From assembly GCA_947561715.1 (NCBI GenBank), contig OX387199.1, forward strand, positions 8,251,001-8,315,000: a stretch of 64,000 bases of DNA. The letters are read 5' to 3'. This document shows, piece by piece, positions 27,269 through 38,418 of this stretch. The translations under genes were made by a program, and so were the position numbers. The notes under the pieces are model-generated. The model did no database searches and had not been told where the DNA came from. It worked only from the letters and a program-made list of their open reading frames with translations. Position 1 is the first letter of the stretch; the number at the start of each line of letters is the position of its first letter. The DNA comes from Ascidia mentula. Lineage: Eukaryota; Chordata; Ascidiacea; Phlebobranchia; Ascidiidae.

Positions 27269-28222
27269 TTATTCTGGAACTGCAAGCAGAAGGCTAATTG
27301 GGCAGTGGTCACTGCCTAAAACTGAAGAATGCATCACATTATCACAAACATGACCTTTCCATCTATCAGATAGAATGAAGTAATCCAGCCTCCAGCCAAC
27401 ATTCTTTGCTCTCGCATTACCCATGTATGTCCAGAAAGTGTATTTGCCTGTTTTCTCTGGGTAGAGCTCACGATACGAATCAACAAAACCACCATCTAAA
27501 AGTGAAGTCATGCCATCACGCTCTTGTTGTGTAAAACCAGCATTTTTTTTGTTGCTTTTCGGATTCTTTAGGTCAATCTCGAGATGTGAGACATTCAAAT
27601 CACCACATAGCACCACAGGCTTTACATTATCAAGCTTTTTGAGATACTGCTGAAAATCTTTGTCCCACTGCATTCGATAATCAAGACGTTTTAGTTGCCG
27701 CTGGGAGTTGGGTACATATGATGTCACCAAATAGAATTTCTCATATTCAGCTGTAATGGTCCTACCCTCCTGGTCATGCTCATCAATGCCAATACCAAAC
27801 TCAACTTTCACCGGCTTGACTTTTGAAAGCATGCCGATGCCACTGAAGCCCTTCTTACTCTTGGCTGCATTCCAGAAAATTGTGTATCCTTTCAAAGCCT
27901 TCAATTCTTTAGGAATATCCTTTTCTTCACACTTTGTCTCCTGCAAGCACACAATGTCCGAATCATGTTTTTCAATCCATTCCACTCCATTCTTTTTGAC
28001 CCAAGCCCTTACTCCAGCCACGTTCCATGAAGAAATTTTCAGGTTGTAATCTCGTCCATCCATGGTTTGTGTCTTAATCTCAGGGGAATCACCAGCACTA
28101 CCATTGGCAACGGGAACTTCTATGGGGTCATTTTCCTGTGAATTCTCCGGTGTGTTGTCTTTCTTCTGCTTGACATCTTCATTACCAGCCTCAGATGTTT
28201 TTTTCAGCTTGCGTTTTGGCAT
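27269..28222 (-). CDS. APEX1: APEX1 apurinic/apyrimidinic endonuclease
   Basis: Single-exon gene of 317 aa from ATG 28222. APEX1 cuts DNA 5' of abasic sites in base excision repair in the nucleus. The lysine-rich start MPKRKLKK resembles the vertebrate MPKRGKKG start and nuclear signal. Active-site motifs are present: SSWNV (Asn), CLQETKC (Glu), SYVPNS (Tyr), GDLNVSH (Asp/Asn), NVGWRLDYF (Asp) and GSDHCPI (Asp-His). At the position of mammalian redox Cys65 there is Ser (KISSWNV), and the Asp after WNV is Ala. The frame is open 25 codons further upstream to ATG 28297, after a possible acceptor (ACTTGCAG). I chose 28222 because its context (AAAATGC) is better and it matches the family. Confidence 0.95.
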   Translation of the reverse strand: MPKRKLKKTSEAGNEDVKQKKDNTPENSQENDPIEVPVANGSAGDSPEIKTQTMDGRDYNLKISSWNVAGVRAWVKKNGVEWIEKHDSDIVCLQETKCEEKDIPKELKALKGYTIFWNAAKSKKGFSGIGMLSKVKPVKVEFGIGIDEHDQEGRTITAEYEKFYLVTSYVPNSQRQLKRLDYRMQWDKDFQQYLKKLDNVKPVVLCGDLNVSHLEIDLKNPKSNKKNAGFTQQERDGMTSLLDGGFVDSYRELYPEKTGKYTFWTYMGNARAKNVGWRLDYFILSDRWKGHVCDNVMHSSVLGSDHCPISLLLAVPE

Positions 28223-28513
28223 TTTTATCCACTGATAAACACTTGAGCATTCACTAAAGCCAAGCAAATGTGTCGCTTTTCTATACAATTGTATCATGTA
28301 ACCTTCAACTGCAAGTAAAAGTTGTATGACTAAAGATTTGCAGTTTCAATTACCATGGATTAATTAACTCACTAACAGGAAATAAAGGTCATGATATGTA
28401 TAAAAACCATGTGACAACCACTCAAATCATTTTTATTTTGCATAAAGTTACTTTTCATACACATAATCAGTAAACGTTAAAAATAACATGGCATGGGCAC
28501 CTATCATATAGAC

Positions 28514-28721
28514 CAGTGCTTCCCAACCAGTGGGTCGTGAAGCTATTTCAGGTGGGTCGTGAAGCATTTCTAAATGTTCGCATTAATAGTAAATTGCAAA
28601 TGTATACATTTTTTTTCTTATTAAATTGTTTTTCATTCGTTTGGTCATATCTCATTGTGGGTCGCACAATAAAACTTGCATTAAAGGTGGGTCGCGAACT
28701 GACAAAGGCTGGGAAGCACTG
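28514..28721. mobile_element. hAT MITE with perfect 8-bp target duplication (208 bp)
   Basis: The ends are CAGTGCTTCCCAACC and, read inward, CAGTGCTTCCCAGCC (14 of 15 matching). Identical octamers ATATAGAC flank it at 28506-28513 and 28722-28729. TGGGTCG motifs repeat near both ends. Perfect duplication and near-perfect termini indicate a young non-autonomous hAT insertion. It lies upstream of APEX1. Confidence 0.92.
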
Positions 28722-28729
28722 ATATAGAC

Positions 28730-30524
28730 GGTGTGCCATAGAACTTCGCTCGCCCGCCTCTCGGCTGCAAATTCCAGCAACGTTTGCCGCAGCAAAACAG
28801 ATCGATTTCGTCACGTGAAAACGAAACAGCTCAAAAACGCAAACAACATAATCACACATAAAAATCGGGATTTTCTTAGTTTACTTTCGCTTTACACAAC
28901 ACTTGATCGGTTTGTTTGCCAGAAATATATATGCCGTGGTATTATAGCTTGGATGGAGTCATTTCACAATTTTTTATTTGGCAGATGGGAAAATAATTAT
29001 GTGCGGGATCATTGGCGTAGCCAAGAAGGGACAAACTAAATTTCTAAGATGAAGTTTTGTAAGTTTTGGTTTTTCAAAAAAATATCCGAATTCAGTTTAA
29101 ACAAGTACGCTCATTTGTTTTCTGGTTCGCGGTGCAATTATTAAAGTAAAAAATTTCGGACTGGCTATAACACGTACGGAGTTTTCTCTTTCAAAACAGG
29201 ATGTAGGCTAAATTTTTACTATAACTGATAACGATTATGGGGAAACAACTTTTATCTGGCCCAACTAGGGTAACTATCTCATCTTTATTCCACCACTGTG
29301 TGAACTAATCGATTAAAGGAATCGTTCATCAAACTACGTTGGCCTTCTCGGACGCCTGAATAAATAACCTTTGCAGTTTTATAGTTGCCTAAGCCATTTC
29401 ATTTTATTGTTGAGTCTTGTTTACCCTCGGAAATTTTAGCGCAAAATTCACATGATTTATTTACCAATAACTACTGTGACAGTCCAGTACCTTTTTCCAA
29501 AACTCTCATCGATACATCGTTTTCAAAAAAGTAATTGTAACTTTCTCGGCCACCAAACAGCCAGTGTAGCTCACCACCTCAAAAAAAGCCTACAGTTTTG
29601 CGCGCAAACAAAGGACATGTATCAATCAAATGGGTGCACAGTGTGAATCCAAAAGCATGAGCCGCTCAAAGGCTGTGTTTGCAAAGGTTCCTGACGTAAG
29701 ATTTATCTCTTTTTCAGTAGGTATACAATTGTACGAATGCTTGTGTGACAATCTTTGAAAATTTTGCATTCCAATGCAACAGGGGTTTTCTGAATCAGCA
29801 AATATAGTTCTGGTTACTTGAACCAAATTTGGAGCTGATTGTCCGAAAAATACCCACCCACCATCTGAGCTTTTAATTTCGGAACTGTGTTTGTTCACAG
29901 TAAAGGCCATAAAGGAAAGCACGTTTAAACAAAAAAACTAAGCACACGCTAGTCCAATAATGAAATAAGCACAAATCTCATAGCACAGGATGGCGACCCT
30001 GATTGGGTGCAGGCTTATAGTTTCCCCCAATGATCGCCCTTTCCTTAGCTTACCACCACTTTTAAATATTTTATACGCCCTTGTTTATTTGATCTTGATT
30101 GGTCATTACGTGACACGAATATGGGTTCCATTTATATTATTTTGATAGGTCTTATAGCCACAGAACGGAATTTCTTCCACTTTAATTTGCAGTAATTGAT
30201 AAAGGCTTATAAAAAATTAATTTTCTTGAGTCATATGCAGACAGACAATTCTTAACAAAGCCGCAGAAACAGACTTCTACTGCCCTGTGACTTCAATTTG
30301 AGGAAAGACCTGTATTACAGGCTACCAATTTAAGGAATAAGGTTGCTTTTCTGCAAGAAGTTTTCTAACTTATTCTAAAGGCAATGTTTCAGAAGATTCA
30401 TAATTTGTGACTAAACCGAAATCTTTGGTCGAAGCTTCGATTTCGGCCAAATTAACTAAACCGGTTTATTACTGCATCGCTACAAATTAACACTTAAAGG
30501 TTTTAAAACTGTTTTTTTTTTTCA
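28730..30524. other. Intergenic stretch with probable APEX1 promoter end
   Basis: No supported gene. The CpG-richer segment 28735-28860, with a CACGTG E-box near 28814, is a plausible start region for APEX1 on the minus strand. The rest (29000-30500) has only short shadow frames. A T-run acceptor (TTTTTTTTTTCAG, about 30525) just before the next gene suggests that its 5' UTR begins further left in this stretch. Confidence 0.4.
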
Positions 30525-30559
30525 GATTTTTGTAAAGAATTCTTTTTAGGCAATTCAAA

Positions 30560-31543
30560 ATGTCACGAAACAATAGTTTTCTATACACCCTACCTGTGAT
30601 GGAAATTGCAACTACAAGTGAAGCAAACCTAACAGAACCATTTGCATCACGACCCTACGAGAAAGCACTGATACCACTGTTAATTGTTGGAAGCTTCTAT
30701 CTCACAATTTGTTCTGCCATCTACCAATCAAAGCCTCATCGCCAAAGCATGTTGTGGACCAACCGACTTTGTACCATGTGCGCATCTTGCCTTCTCGTTG
30801 CAGGAGTTAGCCTTGCTCTAGAAGTTTATGCTGCTAAGAGAAACCAGCTGATTTGCGATTTGCAATATCGTCTATTCACCGTCTTTTACACAACGAACCG
30901 AAGTTCAGTTGCCTTGGTATTGTGGTTGCGACAGAGGGCACTTTACGCGAAAACTACATCCTGTTATGGGCGTTTTAAAATGCGGGCTATAAACTTTAGT
31001 CGAATGCTTGTAGCGGTATTAAACGCTGCTAGCCTTATCCTTGGTTTCATAACTGCGGCATATGAACGGGTGCCCACAGCGCGGGGTTGCGATTACGTCG
31101 ATTTGTCTACGATATCGCCTTCCCTTGTTCGCGCAGGTCTCGCTCTGTTTATAGTTTCTCAACTAATTCTAGTCGCCTTGACGTTGATTCCATTTGCTTT
31201 CTTGAAAAGGTATAATGACGCTGTTAAGGCCAGTGTTGTAAGGGTTTTTGTGTACACTTGCATATGCGCTATTTCTGATGTCGTCGTGTTGACAGTTATT
31301 GCAAGTCTGCAAACAACCATAAGAGTGTTTGGATCGAGGTCTTTCTCCCTCGTAATGCATTCATATAACTTGTTGATAAACAATCTATGTATGATGCTGA
31401 CGTTTCGCGACTTTTGTCAACGGATGTTGCTGTGGTGCAACTCAAAGATCCAACCTGAAGTGAGTTCAAAACACGCCTTGAGAGGCTTCACCAGCGGAGC
31501 AAATAAACACAAGCAATTGCCAGTTTTAAGCGACGAAGTTTGA
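30560..31543 (+). CDS. Putative orphan seven-transmembrane receptor-like protein
   Basis: Single-exon gene of 327 aa, with AATAAA about 90 bases after the stop. The N-terminus has two N-glycosylation sequons (NNS, NLT). Seven hydrophobic stretches follow, at roughly residues 36-57, 69-92, 103-123, 145-168, 186-213, 222-250 and 258-282, then a basic hydrophilic tail. The layout suggests an outside N-terminus and a cytoplasmic C-terminus. The end of the third segment reads LWLRQRALY and no DRY is present. No classical rhodopsin-class motifs (NPxxY, CWxP) are evident, so membership of a known GPCR class is not established. ATG 30560 is the first in frame and is preceded by a likely 5' UTR acceptor. 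Confidence 0.75.
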   Translation: MSRNNSFLYTLPVMEIATTSEANLTEPFASRPYEKALIPLLIVGSFYLTICSAIYQSKPHRQSMLWTNRLCTMCASCLLVAGVSLALEVYAAKRNQLICDLQYRLFTVFYTTNRSSVALVLWLRQRALYAKTTSCYGRFKMRAINFSRMLVAVLNAASLILGFITAAYERVPTARGCDYVDLSTISPSLVRAGLALFIVSQLILVALTLIPFAFLKRYNDAVKASVVRVFVYTCICAISDVVVLTVIASLQTTIRVFGSRSFSLVMHSYNLLINNLCMMLTFRDFCQRMLLWCNSKIQPEVSSKHALRGFTSGANKHKQLPVLSDEV

Positions 31544-32066
31544 GGACTTTATCCTAACTTGCTTTGCTGCAAAAGGAGAAATGATCAGCATTTGTCGTCT
31601 TTTATGTGAAAAAGATTCTGTGGTGACTGTGTTGAATAAAAAACATGTTTTGGTCGTCCTTTCCGACTTGTAACACCCAGTTAATTCTTGGGATTCAGTT
31701 AAGCTTATAACCCAAAGTGTATGATACTTAAAAAACAAATGGGTGTTGGATTGTAGCGGATGACACTTAAAAAACACGATTGATGGTTCCTTACAACGAA
31801 TTCGAAGGTTAAAAAACATACAAGGCATTTGATTTGCCCATAAGCGGTAAAATTGGAGCAAGTTTTCAATATGTTGAATAATGTAAAACTTCACGACATG
31901 TTAGCTAGGAACTTACCTTTATAATCAAGGCTACCATTTAAAAAAGTATGCACGCCGCATATTAATGCCGGAATTGAATAAAACGCTTTGAAAATACAGC
32001 ATTTTTTGATTTGTACGCCGACCATATTTTGTCCGAGTTTCGCATTTAACTTCAGGCATATGTTCA
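31544..32066. other. 3' flank of the 7TM gene
   Basis: Contains AATAAA at 31635-31640 for the plus-strand gene. Nothing else is supported up to the edge of the FUT8 duplication. Confidence 0.6.
31635..31640 (+). terminator. Polyadenylation signal, 7TM gene
   Basis: AATAAA 92 bases after the TGA of the single-exon receptor-like gene. Confidence 0.65.
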
Positions 32067-32116
32067 CCTACATCACTAAAAGCAACAAATTATTGCCTCT
32101 TGCATTTGCAATTGTC

Positions 32117-35100
32117 TCATAAGAAGTCTTTAATTCCCGAATAAGGTGCTGGAATACCTCGGATTAATTGAACATTATTTCTCGGATATCGTCCAGTTTT
32201 GTTGGTGCGGTTATTTTTGCCTACACATTCTTCTTCCAGCTTTTCACACACCACGTACGTTAGAATGTCTCCAACTTGCAATTCTAGTTGATTGTCATTT
32301 CTTGGTTTGTGTTCTGTAGTTGCTTCATGGTACAACTTTTCTCCCGGGTAAAACCATGGTTTATCAACAGTTACAGCTCTGACAAGATTCGTATCTTTGC
32401 CGGCCAAAAACTTTTCATATATCAACCTTCCAATCTGAAACATATTAGAAAAGCGAAACGAAAGGACATTAATAGGTAAGTCTTGTTATGGATTAAAGAC
32501 TAAATCTGACTGTACACAACACAGTAATATATTATTTTGTAAAGTTTCTATGGACAGCAAATAAGAAAACTTACGTTAGAGCTAAACGTGCAAACCACGT
32601 GATCGCATTCACCGAGCAGAGCCAAGTCTTGAACAATTCCCCAAAACCCAGTTTCAGAGTTTCGATTCTTCGCTGCGACCAAAGAGTTGTTTCTCAGCGA
32701 TACGAAAGTGTATGAAGGATATCTAAAAGCGTACAATATTCTGTGAGTGCAAGTACAACGGTATGGTATAGGCAAAGCAATTAATTTGCAAGAATTGTTC
32801 ATTTACAAAAATCTTAAATTTCAATTATATTATTTTAAACTATACATAAAGTTCATCTGGACGTTAAGTTAAATTTGTGGAAATGGAGCTTTTTCATTGT
32901 ATTTTTTCTGTTAATAGTAGTTACAAAATAAACCACTACCATTGATGACGACATACTTTTGCTTTGCTTCTATGTAAACACTGGGGTCGTCAGTGGCCAG
33001 AAATACACGTCGTGTAAAGTTTACATTAGTTGCGTCGTGTTGATCATCGAACCATTTTTCAACTTGTTTCATGTAAACTTCCACTTCCGTTAACTTTGCT
33101 TCACGCTTCAGTTTATCTGTTCTTCTGATGTGGACTCTAATCAGATGTAGAGTTAGACCGATTAAACAACAACGCTGATCAGATGCAAGTAAATTGCCAA
33201 ATTGTTTCTAATCATTAAATGCGATATATATTGAAGGTTTACAGTGACTTCGTAGTTGGATGGTGTACTCACAATTACTCCAAACTTGCTCGGCAAGACA
33301 AAGTTACGGTTGAAAAATATTAAAAGATCTGACTTTGAGGTGAGTTTCCTACGCACTTATTTCCAGCTTCTGCGGTTTTCCAAACATCAATTAGCATTGA
33401 TTCTAAGAGGCTTTGAACACTTCTGGATCACTTTCGAATATTGAAGCATAAGAACCACGATAACCATTGAGCTACAAACGGCAGTGCACACTCTTTCGAC
33501 CTGTAAGGTCTCATTAGTACAACTGATGACTGCAACGCTGAACCAACAGTTAAACTGAACTAGCAGCTAAGTTTTCCACAATTTTCCACTGTACTGATTA
33601 AACCTTTCAGTTCGAAACAGTGTACACTACATTCTGTAGATCACCTTTATTGTTGGTGTGTATTTTGTCCAGGTTTCGAAGTCGCTATGCCTATATAGTT
33701 GTATAGTAAGTAGTCTAACCCTCTAATAAAAAAATGCTTTTATTTAAGAAAACTGGTGCAATAAAGATTCAAACTTGCCCCACTATTGGATGAAGAAACT
33801 GAACATGTTCCCTGATTTCTTGCAATTGCTCCGATACCGAAGGTTGAAGACGGGATATGTACGTCATCAGTTGACCGATCCACCAAACATGTGGTTCTTT
33901 GCAAAGTGGCTCGAGTTTGTCTTTTAACGTTTCGGGATATGTGTTCGGTGCAAAGGCTGTAAACGGTATAACTTTCCTTTTCACCAAAATCTTTACAACC
34001 CGTTCATTGTTACTTGTTTCAACTTCGCCGTCACCTTCACAAACAACACAATTACTTTCATTTTACTGTTCGGAACCCTAATGCTACAAACACTCGAAAA
34101 ACGATAGCTTGGGTCAATGCTCACAATCAACAGTCAAGGCAGCGGCTTGCATATTATCGGGATACAAAGCCAATAAACACCGTTAATGAAAAGTTAGTCT
34201 ATGGTAATGTGTCGGAAAACAGACAATTCTCTTATTTGTTGTGAAAAAGTAAAATGGATGAAAATGCATCGACGCACCTGAGATATTAGGAGCTTTTTTA
34301 AACTCTTCCTCAGACCATTGTGTACAATTTCACTCAAGGGAAGAAATGCTTCGGTAAATGATTTTACGGGGTACATTTTTGATACAACGTCCACCACCAA
34401 AGTTCTGTTCGTGCCTGTAGCCAGCAGAAAACATGTTGCCATATGATGCAAATGACAACCTAATCCACAGCCTATTTGTATTTTGCAAAGTAGTTTGCGA
34501 GCTACTGAGCAGTCTTGTGGGTTCTGCAACAAAAAGATCTTGTTAAAAATCACATGAATTCTCAACGCTTATACAACCGAGATTAAACCATATGCTCACA
34601 GCTAAAATATTTCACAGTGAACCCGCTTCTTACAATAAATGCTGTTACGCTACGAAACGTTTGATCGAATTTATTGTCTTCGAAAGTAATACCTTTGAAT
34701 TTTGTTACTTATTTTTGGTTTTCTATTTTTGATTTACTGTTATTTGGAGTTTCAACGTCACATAACATTACGCAGGTTACCTGTAGAACATGGAGTTGTT
34801 TTTGCACTTCGTTTCTTAAATTGTCCATTAGCTTTACTTTGTATTCTGTGAAAGCAAATATGTCGCTGATCTTGGTAATCGGAACTGAGTTATTGAGCAA
34901 ATTCGATGATAACAAAAAACGAGATAACGAGAACAGGCTCTTTGTTTTTTTTTTTTTTTTACTATTACGACACCGAACAGCATGTCATATTGTCCACAAT
35001 ACCATTTTTCGGGAGACTTAAAAATTTAGTTTGATAAATAATTGACACTGATGCAAATATTGACACCGGTCCAATGAACATTCGACAAGTCGGACACTGA

Positions 35101-36758
35101 GCATTCCGGGTGGCCGGCGCTTCGAAAGAGGACCTGTAGCATAGGTCAAGGAAACCAGTACTTGTAATGCGTTATGGTTCATTTGCAGCATTGGATAATT
35201 TATTTCGTTTGCAGCATTGCACAAGCATTTGCAAGCCCGTTACCAGATGTATTGAATATTTCGCAAGTTCCGACCCAATTGGAAACATAACCTCTCAATG
35301 CAACCCAAATGATTAACCATCGAATGTTCTCGAGGAAAGTGATTCATTTAATATCCTGTTTACCACATAAAATATTCTTACAGGATACATTTTTACCCTT
35401 GTATTAAACAAACCATTTTAATGTGTCACAGATAACATATGAACCACGCCTTCTGTTAGTGTTGCACCACAACGTGTCCACCAGTGACTCTCCAGCACAC
35501 GTATATCACCTATATCCGGCTTACATATAACCCCAATGTCTCCTGGCTGACAATAATCTGTATTTTATGTTCTTGTATTGTATTACTTCAAGCGTCTCAT
35601 GATATCAGGTGACATTATTGACCAATCAGCTCTCAGTATAGAAAGCCTTAAAAAGCCCAGTGTGTACCTGTAAATTTAAACTATTCTGTCGCAACTCTAT
35701 TATATTACTGTTATACTGCTATTCTGATATTAACTGCAAGTCTCTCTGAACCTGGTAGAATCAACGTTCGTATTGCAGAGTCGTAATGTACCGGTAAAAT
35801 GAAGCTGGCAGCAGCTTTCAATACAATAATTACTCAGGAAATCTTCCGAGGTCTAGTTGCTTTACAGAACGAAGCAGAAGCAGGTTTTATACTTCAAAAG
35901 ACTCGTCTCGCGCTCACGCTATCGAGACACTGTTAAATATCTGTGAGACACTTAGAGTTATTTACAGACCCTAGAATTTAACATGAAGGCCAGAAATCAT
36001 CAAATTTCCATACTTTGCTATCGCTAATTGTAATATTATGTTGGCATACCATTCTGTGCGGTACTTTGATTGTGATTCTCTTTTCGGATCCTTGTTATCG
36101 TATATCGCCAGTCCTTATTATCCAACCTGTGATTAGCAACATATATTAAATTTATCATACGTACAAACTTGGGATAACACTGAATCACAAACAAAAATAA
36201 CAAATAATAATGCAATTGAAAAAGTTATCTAGCTTGGCTATAATGCAATGGCTGGGATGCCAGTATGTAATGATCTATCTAATGCAACTAAATAGCTTTG
36301 TTTTGCACAACCTTTTTTGCCCAATACTATGACTGTAGCCACGTTAATGCCACAAATAGAATAAAACTCGTATGTTACATAACTAGGATAGTGATTTGTT
36401 TTATTTCAAAAAAAGTTTTGCTTGGCATCAAATAGCACGGCTGTAACTATGAGGCTACATTTAATATGCACGTTTTACTATCAGCCTTGTCCAAAAAAAG
36501 CACACCGCTTTTTAGTGACGCACAACAGTAGATTATATTGTGATTTGTTTCAGTCCCAGTGCCCGAATTTAGGCGGTTATTATTTTTTGTCGGGATTGCG
36601 AACTTTATCTAGAGATGTACAATGATACGTTTACTGCAATGTGCCTTACAACTAACAATCCACATTTACACTCACCTCAATCCACCGCACAGGTGCACAA
36701 CTATCAGACCAGATGTAATTACATTCAACCATACAAACAATATAAAACATTGCCTCAT
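32117..36758 (-). pseudogene. FUT8-like alpha-1,6-fucosyltransferase, distal copy, probably broken
   Basis: Exon remnants on the minus strand: 36758-36676 (membrane anchor), 36126-36050, 36023-35982 (donor lost), 34845-34781, 34523-34278, 34034-33779, 33136-32957, 32722-32575 and 32434-32117 (SH3 end). Most match the proximal copy closely, including VHIRRTDK, LATDD and CTFSSN. Lesions: a 1-nt deletion in 34523-34278 just after FLPLSE shifts the frame and leads to a stop early in the next exon. The 42-nt exon has its donor G changed to T. The 34034-33779 exon uses a GC donor. Skipping the 42-nt exon keeps frame, but the deletion does not. An assembly or sequencing error at that base would restore the frame, so pseudogene status is likely and not proven. 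Confidence 0.75.
33481..33639. mobile_element. Degenerate MITE in a FUT8 intron
   Basis: TTTCGACCTGTAAGGTCTCA near the left and TTCGAAACAGTGTACACTAC near the right form the inverted arms seen at 25664-25843. The proximal FUT8 unit keeps only the interior and right arm (about 39518-39600), so insertion preceded the duplication and the copy was later trimmed there. Confidence 0.6.
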
Positions 36759-37137
36759 TTTGTCAGATTTTTCAATCACCCACAAAAGTTACGGTTAAAA
36801 TCACTAAGGAACCTAAAAATCAACTTCAAGGATTTTAATAGGTTCAGAATTCGATGTTGTTCCGTTGGGTTGGGAAAAGTACTTCTTTGTGCTCCTTTTA
36901 TTTCTTTGTACACTAGTCTATTCTCTCAACATTTTTGATGTCAGAATTCGTGTCGAGTTTTATATTACAACCTGATCAAAAAAAATCTGAGAATAAACGG
37001 ACTGGTTCATAGTGCTGAAAACATCAACATGTTTTGTTTAGTAAAACCGCTGTCGATCGCTGCACCAACAGTAAGACTGTTTTAGGTGTGGTACTTAACC
37101 ATACAAATATACTTGCTCAGCACTTTCCATTTAAACA

Positions 37138-38362
37138 TCGCCACTGTTTCTTTTATTCGTGTGGTTAACCCTTTGTTAGACATATATCATGAAACTTGTG
37201 CACACGCATCACTGAACATCAACGATCGCCAAAGTCGAAGGTGTGCAAACATCTACTCGACAACCGTAAGACCGGTATGGTCTCCTGCTAATGGAATCGT
37301 TGTACATGCAACAGCAGCGGCCACAACTTAATGTGGACAGTAGCTCTGCCCCGCTTTTCTGTCTATCGTTTATTGTGTTGTTTTGCGTTTTGTGTCGTCA
37401 TATGTGTGCTAATTGTTTCCGCTCCTACTGGTATGTGACTGTTATCAACGATTCCATAAGCACAACCAAAGCAGTATACGGTGTCATCAATTCTCAAATG
37501 CTTCGGATTAGCGTAATAAGCATGTTGTGTACATTAACTAACATTTTCAGTTTACTTCGACGCAGGTATAAACCTTTCCAGCTTTACAACAATATAAAAT
37601 TTGTTTATGTTGTTAAAAATTGCTGAGATACTACGTCAGCTTTGCCAAAAGGTAAAAACGGATGATGAAGTTGTGTTTAGTTTTGTAATTATGAAACTTA
37701 TCGGTGTTAACCTTGTAGAGCCCTTTCCTTCCACCGTCGCGCATCACAGAAAACTTAGCCGATATCAAAATCCAAGCAGTAACACAATATGTGCAAATAC
37801 TCAAGCGTGATAAAAACATCTCTTATATGCCCTGGAATCTTTCACTTTCGTGTCATAATTACGAAATGCGTTGCAGCTCTCACAAGCGTTTCTATAAAAA
37901 ACAAAAAAAAAAACTCCGCGATTGCAAAAAACTAACAAATAAACAGTGGCGGAGATCCATGTAAATTCTTGTGGGGGACAATTATGAAATAGTTAAAGCA
38001 ATTGTGCTCATTTTTCAAAAGATTTTTTGTTTTGTTAAGTGTGTAGTTGTCAACAAAACTACAGCCAACGCACAATAAATATATTCGTCCGGGGTTATTA
38101 GGCATGTAAACAATGACATAGTTCGGTTGTACCAGTCAAAAATATTAGACAACTGTGAGGTCATACTACGGGAAAAATGGGGACATCCACTGTAAAACGT
38201 ACATCATCCAGAGAGGCTAACGATTAGCTATGGAAATGTTTGTTTCAAATAATTTATTGATCCGGCAAAGGCGACTTTTAATATTCGAGGGAGTCAAAAC
38301 ACTAAACATTAAAATTTATGGATTTTTTGGAGGCAAATTATATTATGTCCTATCAAAATATC
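37138..38362. other. Spacer between the two FUT8 units
   Basis: About 1.2 kb of AT-rich sequence without a supported gene. Several overlapping frames of 60-110 codons exist on the plus strand, but none has splice, start or family support. Confidence 0.5.
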
Positions 38363-38418
38363 CACATCACTAAAAGCAACACATTATTGACTCTTGCATT
38401 TGCAATTTTTTCATTTCA

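Larger units (their letters stand above)
32067..37137. repeat. Distal unit of the FUT8 tandem duplication
   Basis: Direct repeat of 38363-43125. Similarity starts near CATCACTAAAAGCAACA (32070 / 38367) and ends near CAGCACTTTCCA (37120 / 43108). It spans all FUT8 exons, the introns and about 400 bp of 5' flank. Coding parts are most similar. Introns differ by small indels and by mobile-element insertions present in only one unit. Confidence 0.85.

Noticed and set aside
28548..28859. Minus-strand frame of 103 codons upstream of APEX1
   Set aside because: About half of it is the hAT MITE at 28514-28721 and the rest is CpG-rich promoter-like sequence.
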